From JAFGSG01 sp964626055 (GTDB lineage: Bacteria > Spirochaetota > UBA4802 > JAFGDQ01), in the NCBI GenBank assembly GCA_964626055.1, contig CAZVDF010000029.1, positions 1-39,463 of the forward strand: a stretch of DNA of 39,463 nucleotides, in the 5' to 3' direction. Numbering within the stretch: the stretch's first letter is position 1; each line of letters starts with the position of its first letter. Positions 24,847 to 34,297 of the stretch are shown here, in pieces. Both the position numbers and the translations under genes were made by a program. The notes under the pieces are model-generated. The model saw only the letters and a list, made by a program, of their open reading frames with translations. It made no database searches and had not been told where the DNA came from.

Positions 24847-27537
24847 ATGAATATATCACAGAATGAAACTGCCGTATGGCATACACTCGATACGGATACT
24901 GTTTTTTCGGATTTAAAAACCTCATCTTCCGGCCTGACAGCGGATGAGGCTGCGAAAAGACTTGATGAATACGGTCCTAACGAGTTGCAGGCAGCTCATA
25001 AAGTATCGCCATGGGCAATACTTGCCGGACAGTTTAAAAACGTATTAATTATAATCCTTCTTGTCGCGACAATACTTTCGGTTTTCCTGGGACACGGCAT
25101 TGAATCGGCTGCAATAGCCGTTATTGTTCTTTTCGCAGTAATACTGGGATTTATACAGGAATTCCGCTCCGAACGGGCCATTGAAGCGTTGCGTAAAATG
25201 TCGGCTCCTGAAGCAACCGTGCTGCGCGGGGGCGAAGAGATTGATATGCCGGCGCGGGAGCTGGTTCCGGGCGACGTCATACTGCTTAAGGCAGGGGATA
25301 AAATCCCAGCCGATTCAAGGCTGATCGAAGCGGTTAACCTGCAGGCTGAAGAAGCGGCTCTTACCGGAGAGTCCGTCCCTGTTGAAAAAAACACGATCAG
25401 ACTTGAAAATCCCGGACTTGCTCTCGGCGACCGGAGGAACATGGTCTTCGCGGGAACAGCCGCTACATACGGACGGGGACGAGCTGTCGTTGCGGCTACA
25501 GGTATGAATACCGAACTCGGGAAAATAGCCGGGATGCTGCAGACTGTCGAAACCGGCAAAACTCCTCTGCAGTTAAATCTCGATAAAGTCGGACACTTGC
25601 TCGCACGGGCCGCGCTGGTGATTGTTGCTCTAATAGTGGCACTCGGGATTTTCCGGGGGCAGCCGTTCATTGAAATGCTGATATTCGGCATAGCGCTGGC
25701 CGTAGCCGTCGTACCTGAAGCTCTTCCGGCAGTTGTGACAATTTCGCTCGCTCTTGGGGTTCAGAAAATGGTCAAGCGTAATGCTCTGATGCGGCGTCTT
25801 CCGGCTGTGGAAACACTCGGCAGCACCACAGTAATATGTTCTGATAAGACCGGAACTCTTACTAAGGATGAAATGACAGCCCGTAAAATATTCGTAGCCG
25901 GGCAGATCCTCGACATTACAGGTTCAGGATATGAACCTTCTGGCAATTTTTTGCATAAAGAAGGGAAAATAGAGATTTCAGATGCCGTAAAACTGTTCCT
26001 TCGGGCAGGTGCTCTTGCCTCAGACGCTCATATTGTGTTCAATGAAACCGATAACAGATGGCATGTCAAAGGCGATCCCACTGAGGGAGCCCTGGTAGTT
26101 GCGGCTGCAAAAGCAGGTCTGCATAAGAGTGATCTGGATATGCAGTTCCCCCGCATCAATGAAATACCATTTACTTCCGAGACAAAAAGAATGACGACAT
26201 TGCATTCAAATCCTGAGGGAAATATTGCGTTTTCCAAGGGCGCTTATGAGGTTATACTTAATGCCTGTGCGAATCAGTATGGAATGAACGGCGAGTACCC
26301 GCTGGACTCTTCAGACAGAAAAAAAATACTGGATACAGCCGAGCAGATGGCTGAAGAAGCCCTGAGAGTGCTGGCTGTGGCATATAAACATACCGATAAA
26401 ATTGAAAATTCGGAATCTGATATGACATTTCTCGGCCTTATAGGAATGATCGATCCTCCGAGACCGGAGGCAAAAGCGGCAATAGTCAAGTGCGAGAAGG
26501 CGGGAATAAGGCCGGTAATGATCACCGGAGATCATCCTGTCACTGCAAAAGCAATAGCCGCGGAATTAGGATTGCTTAAAGGCGGCAAGGTTGTCATAGG
26601 AGCCGAACTTGAATCAATGACTGAAAAAGATCTTGAACGCGAAGTCGACAGCATAGACGTCTATGCGCGCGTTTCTCCCGCCCACAAACTTCGGGTCGTT
26701 TCCGCTCTTCAGAAGAAAGGGCATATCGTGGCAATGACAGGCGACGGGGTTAATGATGCGCCAGCCCTGAAAAAAGCCGATATCGGTATTGCAATGGGTA
26801 TTACAGGCACAGACGTCACAAAAGAAGCCGCGGCAATGACCCTCACGGATGACAATTTTGCGTCAATAGTCGCCGCAGTTGAGGAAGGACGAGGCATTTT
26901 CGGCAATATCAAGAAATATTTAATGTATCTACTTTCATCGAACATCGGTGAAATAGGACTTATGGCCGGAGCGACGCTCCTTGGATTACCTTTGCCTCTG
27001 ACTGCCGTACAGATTCTTTATGTAAATCTCGCTACAGACGGACTGCCCGCGCTTGCTCTTTCGGTTGACCCGCCGGAGCCTGACATCATGCAGCGTAAAC
27101 CGCGCGACCCGAAGACAGGCATATTCACACGGCCGGTGATATTGCTGATGGCAGCAGGAGGAATATGGTCGATGGTGATAAACCTCGGCTTATTTGCCTG
27201 GGCTTTAAGCTCGGGACGCTGTGTTGAGGAAGCAGTAACAATGACATTCGTGTCACTTGTGCTGGTCCAGTTTTTTAAGGCTTATAATTTCAGGTCCGAC
27301 CGTCATTCCGTACTGAACACGCCTTTTGCCAACAAGTGGCTTAATATTGCTGTGATCTGGGAACTTGCTCTTCTGGCGCTGATCATTTATTTGCCTGTCC
27401 TGCATGAACCGTTCGGCACATTCAGCCTGCCGCTTATAGACTGGGTTATAATTATTTTGTTGTCGATCACTATATCACCCGTGCTTGAACTGGCCAAATG
27501 GATGGAAAGACGTGGCTTTTTCGGGAAAATTGATTAA
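24847..27537 (+). CDS. P-type Ca2+-translocating ATPase (P2A-like)
   Basis: A ten-helix cation pump of about 896 residues. It has the actuator loop LTGESVPVEKN, the TM4 ion site AVVPEALPAVVTISLALG, the phosphorylation motif CSDKTGTLTKDEM, the nucleotide-site KGAYEVIL, the hinge MTGDGVNDAPALKKADIGIA, TM5 SSNIGEIGLM and TM6 LYVNLATDGLPALALSVDPPEPD. The VPEALP glutamate and the N...D pair of TM6 favour Ca2+ over Na+/K+, as in bacterial SERCA/PMR1-like pumps; Mn2+ cannot be excluded. The ATG at 24847 has AGAGGA before it; a TTG 75 bases upstream would add a tail without family support. It appears to be a single-gene unit. Confidence 0.9.
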   Translation: MNISQNETAVWHTLDTDTVFSDLKTSSSGLTADEAAKRLDEYGPNELQAAHKVSPWAILAGQFKNVLIIILLVATILSVFLGHGIESAAIAVIVLFAVILGFIQEFRSERAIEALRKMSAPEATVLRGGEEIDMPARELVPGDVILLKAGDKIPADSRLIEAVNLQAEEAALTGESVPVEKNTIRLENPGLALGDRRNMVFAGTAATYGRGRAVVAATGMNTELGKIAGMLQTVETGKTPLQLNLDKVGHLLARAALVIVALIVALGIFRGQPFIEMLIFGIALAVAVVPEALPAVVTISLALGVQKMVKRNALMRRLPAVETLGSTTVICSDKTGTLTKDEMTARKIFVAGQILDITGSGYEPSGNFLHKEGKIEISDAVKLFLRAGALASDAHIVFNETDNRWHVKGDPTEGALVVAAAKAGLHKSDLDMQFPRINEIPFTSETKRMTTLHSNPEGNIAFSKGAYEVILNACANQYGMNGEYPLDSSDRKKILDTAEQMAEEALRVLAVAYKHTDKIENSESDMTFLGLIGMIDPPRPEAKAAIVKCEKAGIRPVMITGDHPVTAKAIAAELGLLKGGKVVIGAELESMTEKDLEREVDSIDVYARVSPAHKLRVVSALQKKGHIVAMTGDGVNDAPALKKADIGIAMGITGTDVTKEAAAMTLTDDNFASIVAAVEEGRGIFGNIKKYLMYLLSSNIGEIGLMAGATLLGLPLPLTAVQILYVNLATDGLPALALSVDPPEPDIMQRKPRDPKTGIFTRPVILLMAAGGIWSMVINLGLFAWALSSGRCVEEAVTMTFVSLVLVQFFKAYNFRSDRHSVLNTPFANKWLNIAVIWELALLALIIYLPVLHEPFGTFSLPLIDWVIIILLSITISPVLELAKWMERRGFFGKID

Positions 27538-27613
27538 AACAATAATCCATAGTCATAAATAGAAGTAAATTTATAATTAGAAGTCATCTCAGTAAGACAA
27601 AATCCGGAGAAAA

Positions 27614-28543
27614 GTGACACCCGAAGGAAGAGTACAAAAACTAAAAGAAATATTAAGCGAGTGCACGCTCTGTCCGCGCGCGTGCCGCGCAGACCGAACT
27701 GCGGGCGAAAAAGGTTTTTGCGGGCTGCCCGAGAAGATAGTCATGGACAGCGCAATGCCGCACCACGGAGAAGAGCCGCCTCTGTCGGGCGCAAAAGGCG
27801 CGGGCACGATCTTTCTTTGCTCGTGCAATTTAGGCTGTATATACTGTCAGAATTACCAGATCTCCGGGCGGGCCGACGGGAAAATACTCGATCCGGCGGG
27901 ATTAGCGGATATAATGCTGAACCTGCAGATACTTGGCTGCCATAATATCGACCTCGTGACGCCGACCCCGCAGACCCCTCCTGTTATGGAAGCCCTGCTC
28001 CTGGCCCGATCCGGAGGATTAAAAATCCCGTTTATATATAACTGCGGAGGCTATGAAGATCCTCAAATAATTAAAATGCTCACCGGCATGGTTGAGATTT
28101 ACCTGCCCGACTTTAAATACGGCATTAATGAAGACGGCATCGCATTTTCGTCGGCACCTGGCTACCCGGGATTTGCGGTTGAATCGCTGAAGGAAATGGT
28201 AAAACAGGTCGGCGATTCTCTGGAGGTGAAAAATGGAATCGCGCAAAAAGGGATAATCGTCCGGCATCTGGTATTGCCCGGAAGGATTGAAAATTCCATG
28301 GAAATATTCAGGCTGATAAAAAAAAGAATTTCCACTTCGATCCCAATAAGCCTTATGTCGCAATATACGCCTATTGCAGGCGTCCGGCATCACGGTTTTT
28401 TAGGCCGCAGGATCACAAAGCAGGAATACAATGAAGTTCTTGATTACGCGCTCCGCCTGGGTTTTAATAATCTATATATTCAGGAAGTCAACGCATTCGA
28501 CCTGGCTCCGGATTTCAGCAGCGAAAGGCCGTTCAATTTTTGA
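27614..28543 (+). CDS. PflX-like radical SAM protein (COG1313)
   Basis: A 309-residue radical SAM protein of the pyruvate-formate-lyase-activase-like group. The cluster motif is CSCNLGCIYCQN; an N-terminal CTLCPRACRADRTAGEKGFC region adds four cysteines that may hold a second Fe-S cluster or zinc. Other family signatures are HHGEEPPLSG, LVTPTPQTPPVMEAL, FIYNCGGYE, EIYLPDFKYG, VRHLVLPGR and SLMSQYTPI. The target is unknown; no glycyl-radical enzyme is encoded in the window. The start is GTG with GGAGAAAA ahead. It follows the ATPase gene by 76 bases. Confidence 0.86.
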   Translation: MTPEGRVQKLKEILSECTLCPRACRADRTAGEKGFCGLPEKIVMDSAMPHHGEEPPLSGAKGAGTIFLCSCNLGCIYCQNYQISGRADGKILDPAGLADIMLNLQILGCHNIDLVTPTPQTPPVMEALLLARSGGLKIPFIYNCGGYEDPQIIKMLTGMVEIYLPDFKYGINEDGIAFSSAPGYPGFAVESLKEMVKQVGDSLEVKNGIAQKGIIVRHLVLPGRIENSMEIFRLIKKRISTSIPISLMSQYTPIAGVRHHGFLGRRITKQEYNEVLDYALRLGFNNLYIQEVNAFDLAPDFSSERPFNF

Positions 28544-28698
28544 AATAATAACCGGCTGCGGGGATTAATAACGGATTTTATCCGTGATGTTTTTCAGCAT
28601 CTTTGCCGGAGAATTCAAATTTTATTTGACAGATCGGGATTTATGGTCAGATATTACTGACCAATCCCGGTTAAAAAGAGTTCCTGTAGTTATTTATC

Positions 28699-30948
28699 AT
28701 GTTAAGAAAAATATTCGGCTGGATACTATCGCATAAAATATTTATCTTTGTAATTGTTCCTGTTATTATCCTGTTAATAACAGGGCTTTTCGTCGCGACC
28801 GTTTATCTAAGCTGGATTGAAGACAAAGACAAAGCGCTGGATACTCTTTCCAAATATAAAAAGCTTATAGACCGCACTGAAGAACTGAAAACAGGCCAGA
28901 CATACAGTTACAGCCAGATCGACCTCACGGCAAAGGTAGTGGACATCCCTACCAGGATATACGACAGAAATAATGAGATAATAGGCGAATATTTTGAACA
29001 GAAAAGAGAAATAGCCCCTTATGCGTCCATACCGCAGTGGCTGGTCAAAGCCGTTATAGCGAGCGAAGACAGGGATTTCTATAATCACAAAGGTCTGAGC
29101 TACAGAGGAATACTCAGAGCAGTAATCACGAATATTCTTAATTTGCGCGTGGTTCAGGGGGGCAGCACAATAAGCCAGCAGCTTGCAAAAGTACTTTTTA
29201 CAGACATGGAGCGCGAGTTTAAAAGAAAAATTTACGAAGCTTTCTGCGCGCTGGAAATCGAAAAAAGATACGATAAGCAGGATATTCTTTCGATGTATCT
29301 TAATCTTATATATTTCGGAAACGGCGCTTACGGGGTTGAGGCGGCTTCAAAAATGTTCTACGGCGTGTCCGTTAAAGACCTCGATGAAACGGAGTGCGCC
29401 ATGATAGTCGCTACTATAGCAAATCCGCTGATTTATTCCCCCCTTTCCAATCTGGCTAATTCTTTAAAAAGAACAAAAACCATCATGAGGGCAATGGTGG
29501 AGGCCGGCTTTATCGAAGAAGGAGTAGCGGAGTATCAGGCAAAAAGATTTTTAGCGAAATGGGATTTTTCGTTTAACCGGAGAAAGGAACCGGAAAGTTC
29601 CCTGATCGGCAGCTTTCTTTTCAGTTCCCACAAAGTAAACCGCGCGCCGTTTTTCAATGAAAGCATCAGAAGAGTCCTTGCGGAAAAATTCGGGGAAGAT
29701 GTTTTAAAAAAAGGCGGGCTTTCGGTATACACTACTATTGACGGGAACAGGCAGGATATTGCGTTAAAAGCTCTGCAGGACGGCATCCTGAAACAGAAAG
29801 AATACCATAAAAAAATCGCAGACGATAACATCAACAGCCCGGAATCGAGATTTGAGGAAGAAAAAGCAAATAATATCGACGGCGCCCTTGTAGCGATTAA
29901 TCCCGGCACTGGAGAAATAATAAGTTATGCCGGCGGTTACGCTTTTTCGACAAAAAGCCAGCTTGACCTTGTATCTCAGATCGTCAGACAGCCCGGATCG
30001 TCCTTCAAACCCGTTATTTATGCTGCCGCGATTGAAAGCCGGACAATCACTCCGTCAAGCGTTTTTATTGACGAAAAAACCGAGTTCAAAGGCGAATATT
30101 CGCCGAGAAATTATAATAATAATTATGCCGGGAAAGTAATTGTTAGGGAAGCGCTGAGAAAATCCATTAATGTTATCGCAGTCAAAGTGCTTGAAGAGAC
30201 CGGGTACGAAACCGTGTTCAGGATACTTCGTAATTCGCTGGATCTCTCAGACAGCACTATAAACAAAAGATTCGGCCATACCCTGTCCCTCGCGCTCGGC
30301 ACTTACGAGGTTTCTCCCCTCGAAAACTGCGTCCTGCATTCAACCATCGTAAACGGCGGGAAATTTATACAGCCTTACGGAATCAAATACGTGAAAGATT
30401 ATAACGGCAACATAGTATGGCATAATGAAAAAGAAGTAATGGACTACGTTGAAGAGAAACGGAAAGAGCTCAGTAATATAATAGATCCGGTCGCATGCGC
30501 TATCACGGTTTCAATGCTTAAAGGAGTATTCGATCCCGAAGGCACTGCCTGGCACGCTTTTCAGGGTGCCAGACCAGGATTTCCCATCGCGGGCAAAACA
30601 GGCACAAGCTCGGATTTTTGCGACGCGTGGTTCGCGGGCTACACTGCCGACCTTGTAACGGTTGTCTGGATAGGCAATAAGGCCGGAGCGATCTCGCTCG
30701 GTAAAAACCGGTCCGGAGGCGTTGTAGCGGCTCCCGTATGGGCAAAATTCATTTCACAGATTTATACCGACAGCAAACCCGGCGATTTTACGGTTCCGGA
30801 TGAAGGCATTACCAGACAGACAATCTGCCTCGACTCCGGCATGGTCCCGCGCAGGGGAAATCTTTGCCCGCAGACGGCAGTCGACGAGCTTTATTACGCA
30901 GGCAGCGAACCGGGCGATTATTGCAATATACATGTTGAAAAAAAATAA
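28699..30948 (+). CDS. Class A penicillin-binding protein (PBP1-type)
   Basis: Bifunctional peptidoglycan synthase of 749 residues. One N-terminal membrane anchor (IFIFVIVPVIILLITGLFVA) is followed by a GT51 glycosyltransferase with VIASEDRDFYNHKG, VVQGGSTISQQLAKVLF and EIEKRYDKQDILSMYLN, and then a transpeptidase with SSFK (in QPGSSFKPVIYA), the SxN triad SIN (in LRKSINVIAVK) and KTGT (in AGKTGTSSDFCDAWFAGYT). The C terminus (NLCPQTAVDELYYAGSEPGD) resembles that of other class A enzymes. All catalytic motifs are intact. It works with the neighbouring M23 peptidase and the amidase at 5759-7498 in wall growth. Confidence 0.92.
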   Translation: MLRKIFGWILSHKIFIFVIVPVIILLITGLFVATVYLSWIEDKDKALDTLSKYKKLIDRTEELKTGQTYSYSQIDLTAKVVDIPTRIYDRNNEIIGEYFEQKREIAPYASIPQWLVKAVIASEDRDFYNHKGLSYRGILRAVITNILNLRVVQGGSTISQQLAKVLFTDMEREFKRKIYEAFCALEIEKRYDKQDILSMYLNLIYFGNGAYGVEAASKMFYGVSVKDLDETECAMIVATIANPLIYSPLSNLANSLKRTKTIMRAMVEAGFIEEGVAEYQAKRFLAKWDFSFNRRKEPESSLIGSFLFSSHKVNRAPFFNESIRRVLAEKFGEDVLKKGGLSVYTTIDGNRQDIALKALQDGILKQKEYHKKIADDNINSPESRFEEEKANNIDGALVAINPGTGEIISYAGGYAFSTKSQLDLVSQIVRQPGSSFKPVIYAAAIESRTITPSSVFIDEKTEFKGEYSPRNYNNNYAGKVIVREALRKSINVIAVKVLEETGYETVFRILRNSLDLSDSTINKRFGHTLSLALGTYEVSPLENCVLHSTIVNGGKFIQPYGIKYVKDYNGNIVWHNEKEVMDYVEEKRKELSNIIDPVACAITVSMLKGVFDPEGTAWHAFQGARPGFPIAGKTGTSSDFCDAWFAGYTADLVTVVWIGNKAGAISLGKNRSGGVVAAPVWAKFISQIYTDSKPGDFTVPDEGITRQTICLDSGMVPRRGNLCPQTAVDELYYAGSEPGDYCNIHVEKK

Positions 30949-30955
30949 GCATTTA

Positions 30956-31058
30956 CCCTCATCCCTAACCCTTCTCCCACAATAAAAAACATTGCGGGAG
31001 AAGGGGATTCCTCCCTCTCCCATCAACTTATGGGAGAGGGAGGTTAGGTGGGTGAGGG
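30956..31058. repeat. Three-way-junction palindromic intergenic element
   Basis: A 103-base structure: an outer imperfect stem (CCCTCATCCCTAACC at 30956-30970 with GGTTAGGTGGGTGAGGG at 31042-31058) encloses two hairpins. The first, at 30971-31003, pairs CTTCTCCC with GGGAGAAG and CAAT with ATTG. The second, at 31010-31043, is a perfect 14-bp stem (CCTCCCTCTCCCAT) with a 6-base loop. It fills the space between the PBP and M23 genes and ends just before the latter's ribosome site. Elements with such CCCTCACCC/CTCTCCC arms are dispersed repeats in several genomes. Confidence 0.75.
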
Positions 31059-31074
31059 CATATCAGGAGAAAAA

Positions 31075-31959
31075 ATGAAATTTGTAAAAAAATATTTAAA
31101 TAATAATTTTATCTTTTATTTCTGTTTTCTGTTTCTTATATCCATTAATCTTTCTTTTACATGGCCGTTTGAGAATGCGAGAATTACATCCACATTCGGC
31201 GAATCGAGGGGAGATCATTTTCACAGCGGAGTAGATATGATCTCCGAAAGCATGAAAGTATATCCAGCGGAGGAAGGCGAGCTTGTGTTCTTCTGGGACA
31301 GCTCGCTTTTCCCGACAGAGAACTATCCCGGCGGCGGCAACTACAGAATACTGGAGCATAAGAACGGCTATTATTCGGTTTATATGCATCTCGAGGACAG
31401 CTCTTCATATAAAAATATATATATAAAAAATGATATTATAGGAGATATGGGATCAACCGGCCACTCTTACGGAAGGCACCTGCACCTTTCGATGGTTCAG
31501 ATAAATTCAAAAAAATTTGTAAACCCGTTCAAGATATTCCCGGGAATTCCGGATAATGTCAAACCCAGCATCGAAGAGGCATATGTCAGGATTGAAGACA
31601 AATATTTCAGGATCAGGGATAAGGACAATATAAGACTAACGCAGCATTATCCCCTGTTGATCAATATATGGGATTCCGCGAATAAAGGGGAAAAGCTGGG
31701 GATATTCAGGCTGCTCATTACTTTTAACGGGGAAAAAATCGTCGATAATGATTATTCCGAGATATTCATGACAAATAATGTTTTAAAGATAGCCGGCAGG
31801 CCGTTTGAGGAATTATTCGACGAAAAAGGATATTATAAGGCTTCCGGAATAAAATATATTGACGGCGTCAACAGAGTTTCCGTTGCTGCGACCGATTATT
31901 CAGGGAACGTATCGTCCAGGGATTTATCTTTTTCCGTAAAGCTGGATATGCAGCAATGA
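31075..31959 (+). CDS. Exported M23-family metallopeptidase
   Basis: Probable periplasmic peptidoglycan endopeptidase of 294 residues. There is a signal sequence (NNFIFYFCFLFLISINLSFT), then an M23/LytM domain at about residues 35-150 with zinc ligands in HFHSGVDM (HxxxD) and HLHLS (HxH), preceded by ITSTFGESRGD and TGHSYGRHLH. The C-terminal 140 residues form a beta-rich extension of unknown role. AGGAG lies six bases before the ATG at 31075; an upstream GTG would read through the repeat and is rejected. The stop overlaps the next start by four bases (ATGA), which suggests coupling to a radical SAM gene. Confidence 0.87.
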   Translation: MKFVKKYLNNNFIFYFCFLFLISINLSFTWPFENARITSTFGESRGDHFHSGVDMISESMKVYPAEEGELVFFWDSSLFPTENYPGGGNYRILEHKNGYYSVYMHLEDSSSYKNIYIKNDIIGDMGSTGHSYGRHLHLSMVQINSKKFVNPFKIFPGIPDNVKPSIEEAYVRIEDKYFRIRDKDNIRLTQHYPLLINIWDSANKGEKLGIFRLLITFNGEKIVDNDYSEIFMTNNVLKIAGRPFEELFDEKGYYKASGIKYIDGVNRVSVAATDYSGNVSSRDLSFSVKLDMQQ

Positions 31960-32972
31960 GAACGGCGAATGAAATCAAAGCGGTCCTTTACAATGAAAAA
32001 GAAAAAGACGAAGAGATCACGCATAATTTTCTGCAAATAAAAGGGCCTGAATTTCTCGGCTACAGCGACGGGAACGAACTCGCGGCGATTATAGAAAAAC
32101 TGAAAACCCGCTTCAAATCCAAAGAAGTTATTATATTGAATTCCTTTAAAGGCAGATTTTTCCAGGTCTGTCCCGGTTCGGCCGGAGTTATCTGCTGTAA
32201 TTACAGGATCATAAACACCTGCTTTAACTGCTTTTATGACTGTACCTACTGTTTTCTGAATTCGTATTTAAACTCCTTCGGGATATTGCAGTTTACCAAT
32301 CTCGATGATCTTTACGGAGAGATAGATCTATTTTTAAAAAAAGCCTGTCCCGCAAATGTATACAGGATAGGATCGGGAGAATTTACGGATTCTTTGATGA
32401 TGGACGATATAACGCGCATCGGGGAAAATCTGATAGCTAAATTCAGCACGTATAGAAATATTATGTTCGAGCTGAAGACGAAGTCGGATAATATCGATCA
32501 TCTGCTGAACATCAAAAAAAAAGGCAGCGCCGTTCTCGCCTGGAGCCTCAACACGGAACGCAATATCGCGAAATACGAGAACGGCAGCGCTTTATTGAAC
32601 GAACGCATAGATGCCGCCAAAAAAGCCGCGGAGGCTGATTTTTTCCTCGCGTTTCATTTTGACCCCATTATAATATATAAAGAATGGGAAAAAGATTATA
32701 AAGATTTAATTCATTATCTTTTTTCTAAGATAAATGCTGAAAAGGTGGTCTGGATCTCGCTCGGGTGTTTCAGGCACAGCCCGGGCTTTAAAGATATTTT
32801 ACGCGACAGGTTCCCGGACGAGGAGCTTACTCTCGAAGAAATGTTCCCCGGAACGGACGGAAAATTCAGATACCTGAAAAATAAAAGGATCGAAATTTAT
32901 AACATTATGAAAAGTTATATCGGCAATTATACCGATAAGCCTTTCATATATCTTTGCATGGAAAGCGCCGAT
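31956..32972 (+). CDS. SplB/COG1533-like radical SAM protein, 3' end lost in gap
   Basis: At least 339 residues related to spore-photoproduct-lyase-like radical SAM proteins. It has ICCNYRIINTCFNCFYDCTYC (a CxxxCxxC motif read as CFYDCTYC), the following FLNSYLNSFG, YRIGSGEFTDSLMMDD, FELKTKSDNIDHLL, LAWSLNTERNIAKYENGSA, AFHFDPIIIYKEW and WISLGCFRHSP. The function of these non-sporulating homologues is not established. The end runs into the unknown bases with the motif-poor tail MESAD, so only a small C-terminal part is missing. It starts at ATG overlapping the M23 stop. Confidence 0.8.
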
Positions 32973-33072
32973 NNNNNNNNNNNNNNNNNNNNNNNNNNNN
33001 NNNNNNNNNNNNNNNNNNNNNNNNNNNNNNNNNNNNNNNNNNNNNNNNNNNNNNNNNNNNNNNNNNNNNNNN
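32973..33072. other. Assembly gap (100 N)
   Basis: A conventional 100-base run of N inserted by a scaffolder. The true length is unknown. It removes the last part of the SplB-like gene and the first part of prfB, and the flanks share no sequence, so it is a true break. Confidence 0.95.
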
Positions 33073-34098
33073 GAGCAGAAAAAGCTGGAGCAGGAAACCT
33101 ATAAAGAGGACTTCTGGAAAAACCAGGAAAAGGTCACTGAAGTAAATCTGAAAATCAGCAGGCTCAGGAAACGAATAGACCCATGGGAGAAGCTGATGAC
33201 CGAGATTTCGGAAGAAAGAGAAATGCTTGAAATGGCCGCTGCGGAATCGGATGCCGCCCTGCTCGGCGAGATTTCATTAAAAATAGACCGGTTCAGCAAA
33301 CGGTTCAGCGACCTGGAAACCATTGAGCTTTTTTCCGAAGAGAGCGATATGAACAACGCTTTTCTAATCATACATCCGGGAGCAGGCGGCACCGAATCAC
33401 AGGACTGGGCATTGATGCTTTACAGGATGTATGCGCGGTGGGCGGATGATAATAATTATGTCGCGGAAACGATCGACTACACTCCGGGTGAAGAAGCGGG
33501 CATTAAGAGCTCAACCATGCTTATAAAGGGAGATTACGCATACGGAATGCTTAAAAGCGAGCGCGGGATCCACAGGCTTGTCAGGATATCCCCTTTCGAC
33601 GCCAATAAAAGACGCCATACTTCTTTCGCTTCCGTGGAGATCATTCCAGAACTAGCGGACGATATCGAGATAGAAATAAACGAATCCGAGCTGCGTATCG
33701 ACACATACAGATCATCGGGAGCCGGAGGCCAGCATGTGAACACGACCGACTCCGCAGTAAGGATCACCCATCTCCCGACCGGGATAGTAGTACAGTGCCA
33801 GAATGAAAGATCACAGCACAAGAATAAGGCATTCGCGATGAAAGTCTTAAAAGCAAAAATCTTCGATTTAAAGAAAAAAGAACGCGACGCGGAAAAACAG
33901 GAAATGCTCGGGCAGAAAAAAGAGATATCGTGGGGAAACCAGATCAGGTCGTATGTCTTTCATCCATACACTCTCGTTAAGGATCACAGGACAGAAGAAG
34001 AAACAGGCAACAGTGCGGGAGTCCTGGACGGGGACATCAACAGGTTTATTTACGCTTATCTAAGAAGCATGAAAAGCATGCCAAAGATGAAACAATAA
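33073..34098 (+). CDS. prfB: Peptide chain release factor 2, 5' end missing
   Basis: Terminates translation at UGA and UAA. The open frame continues directly from the gap: EQKKLEQETYKEDFWKNQEK matches the DFW region of RF2 near residue 50-60, so roughly 50 residues are missing. The stop-recognition motif is SPF (in RISPFDANKRRHTSFASVEI), which marks RF2 rather than RF1 (PxT), and the peptidyl-transferase motif GGQ is in GAGGQHVNT. The C terminus EETGNSAGVLDGDINRFIYA is typical. The programmed frameshift site often found near codon 25 of prfB would lie in the missing bases, so its presence cannot be judged. Confidence 0.92.
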   Translation, partial: EQKKLEQETYKEDFWKNQEKVTEVNLKISRLRKRIDPWEKLMTEISEEREMLEMAAAESDAALLGEISLKIDRFSKRFSDLETIELFSEESDMNNAFLIIHPGAGGTESQDWALMLYRMYARWADDNNYVAETIDYTPGEEAGIKSSTMLIKGDYAYGMLKSERGIHRLVRISPFDANKRRHTSFASVEIIPELADDIEIEINESELRIDTYRSSGAGGQHVNTTDSAVRITHLPTGIVVQCQNERSQHKNKAFAMKVLKAKIFDLKKKERDAEKQEMLGQKKEISWGNQIRSYVFHPYTLVKDHRTEEETGNSAGVLDGDINRFIYAYLRSMKSMPKMKQ

Positions 34099-34156
34099 AA
34101 ATTTCGATTTCAATTCACTTCAGTAACTCCAAAGTAACGTCGTCATATCATTATTT

Positions 34157-34297
34157 CCCCCTATCCCCCGAAGGGGGCACTGGCTTGGAAGGATTTAGCA
34201 ATATGTCTTGATATTTTCTCTGGTTAATAAATAAAATAGGAGTAAAATACGATTATTTTAGCCAATCGTTTCTGTGCCCCCTCCGGGGGTTAGGGGG
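34157..34297. repeat. Inverted pair of 24-base GC-rich repeats
   Basis: The copy at 34157-34180 and its inverse at 34274-34297 differ at two positions (GTGCCCCCT[T/C]CGGGGG[A/T]TAGGGGG). Each copy also contains a short self-complementary CCCCC-GGGGG core. The spacing is 93 bases. The right copy lies within the last codons of the minus-strand chaperone-like gene. Confidence 0.7.
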
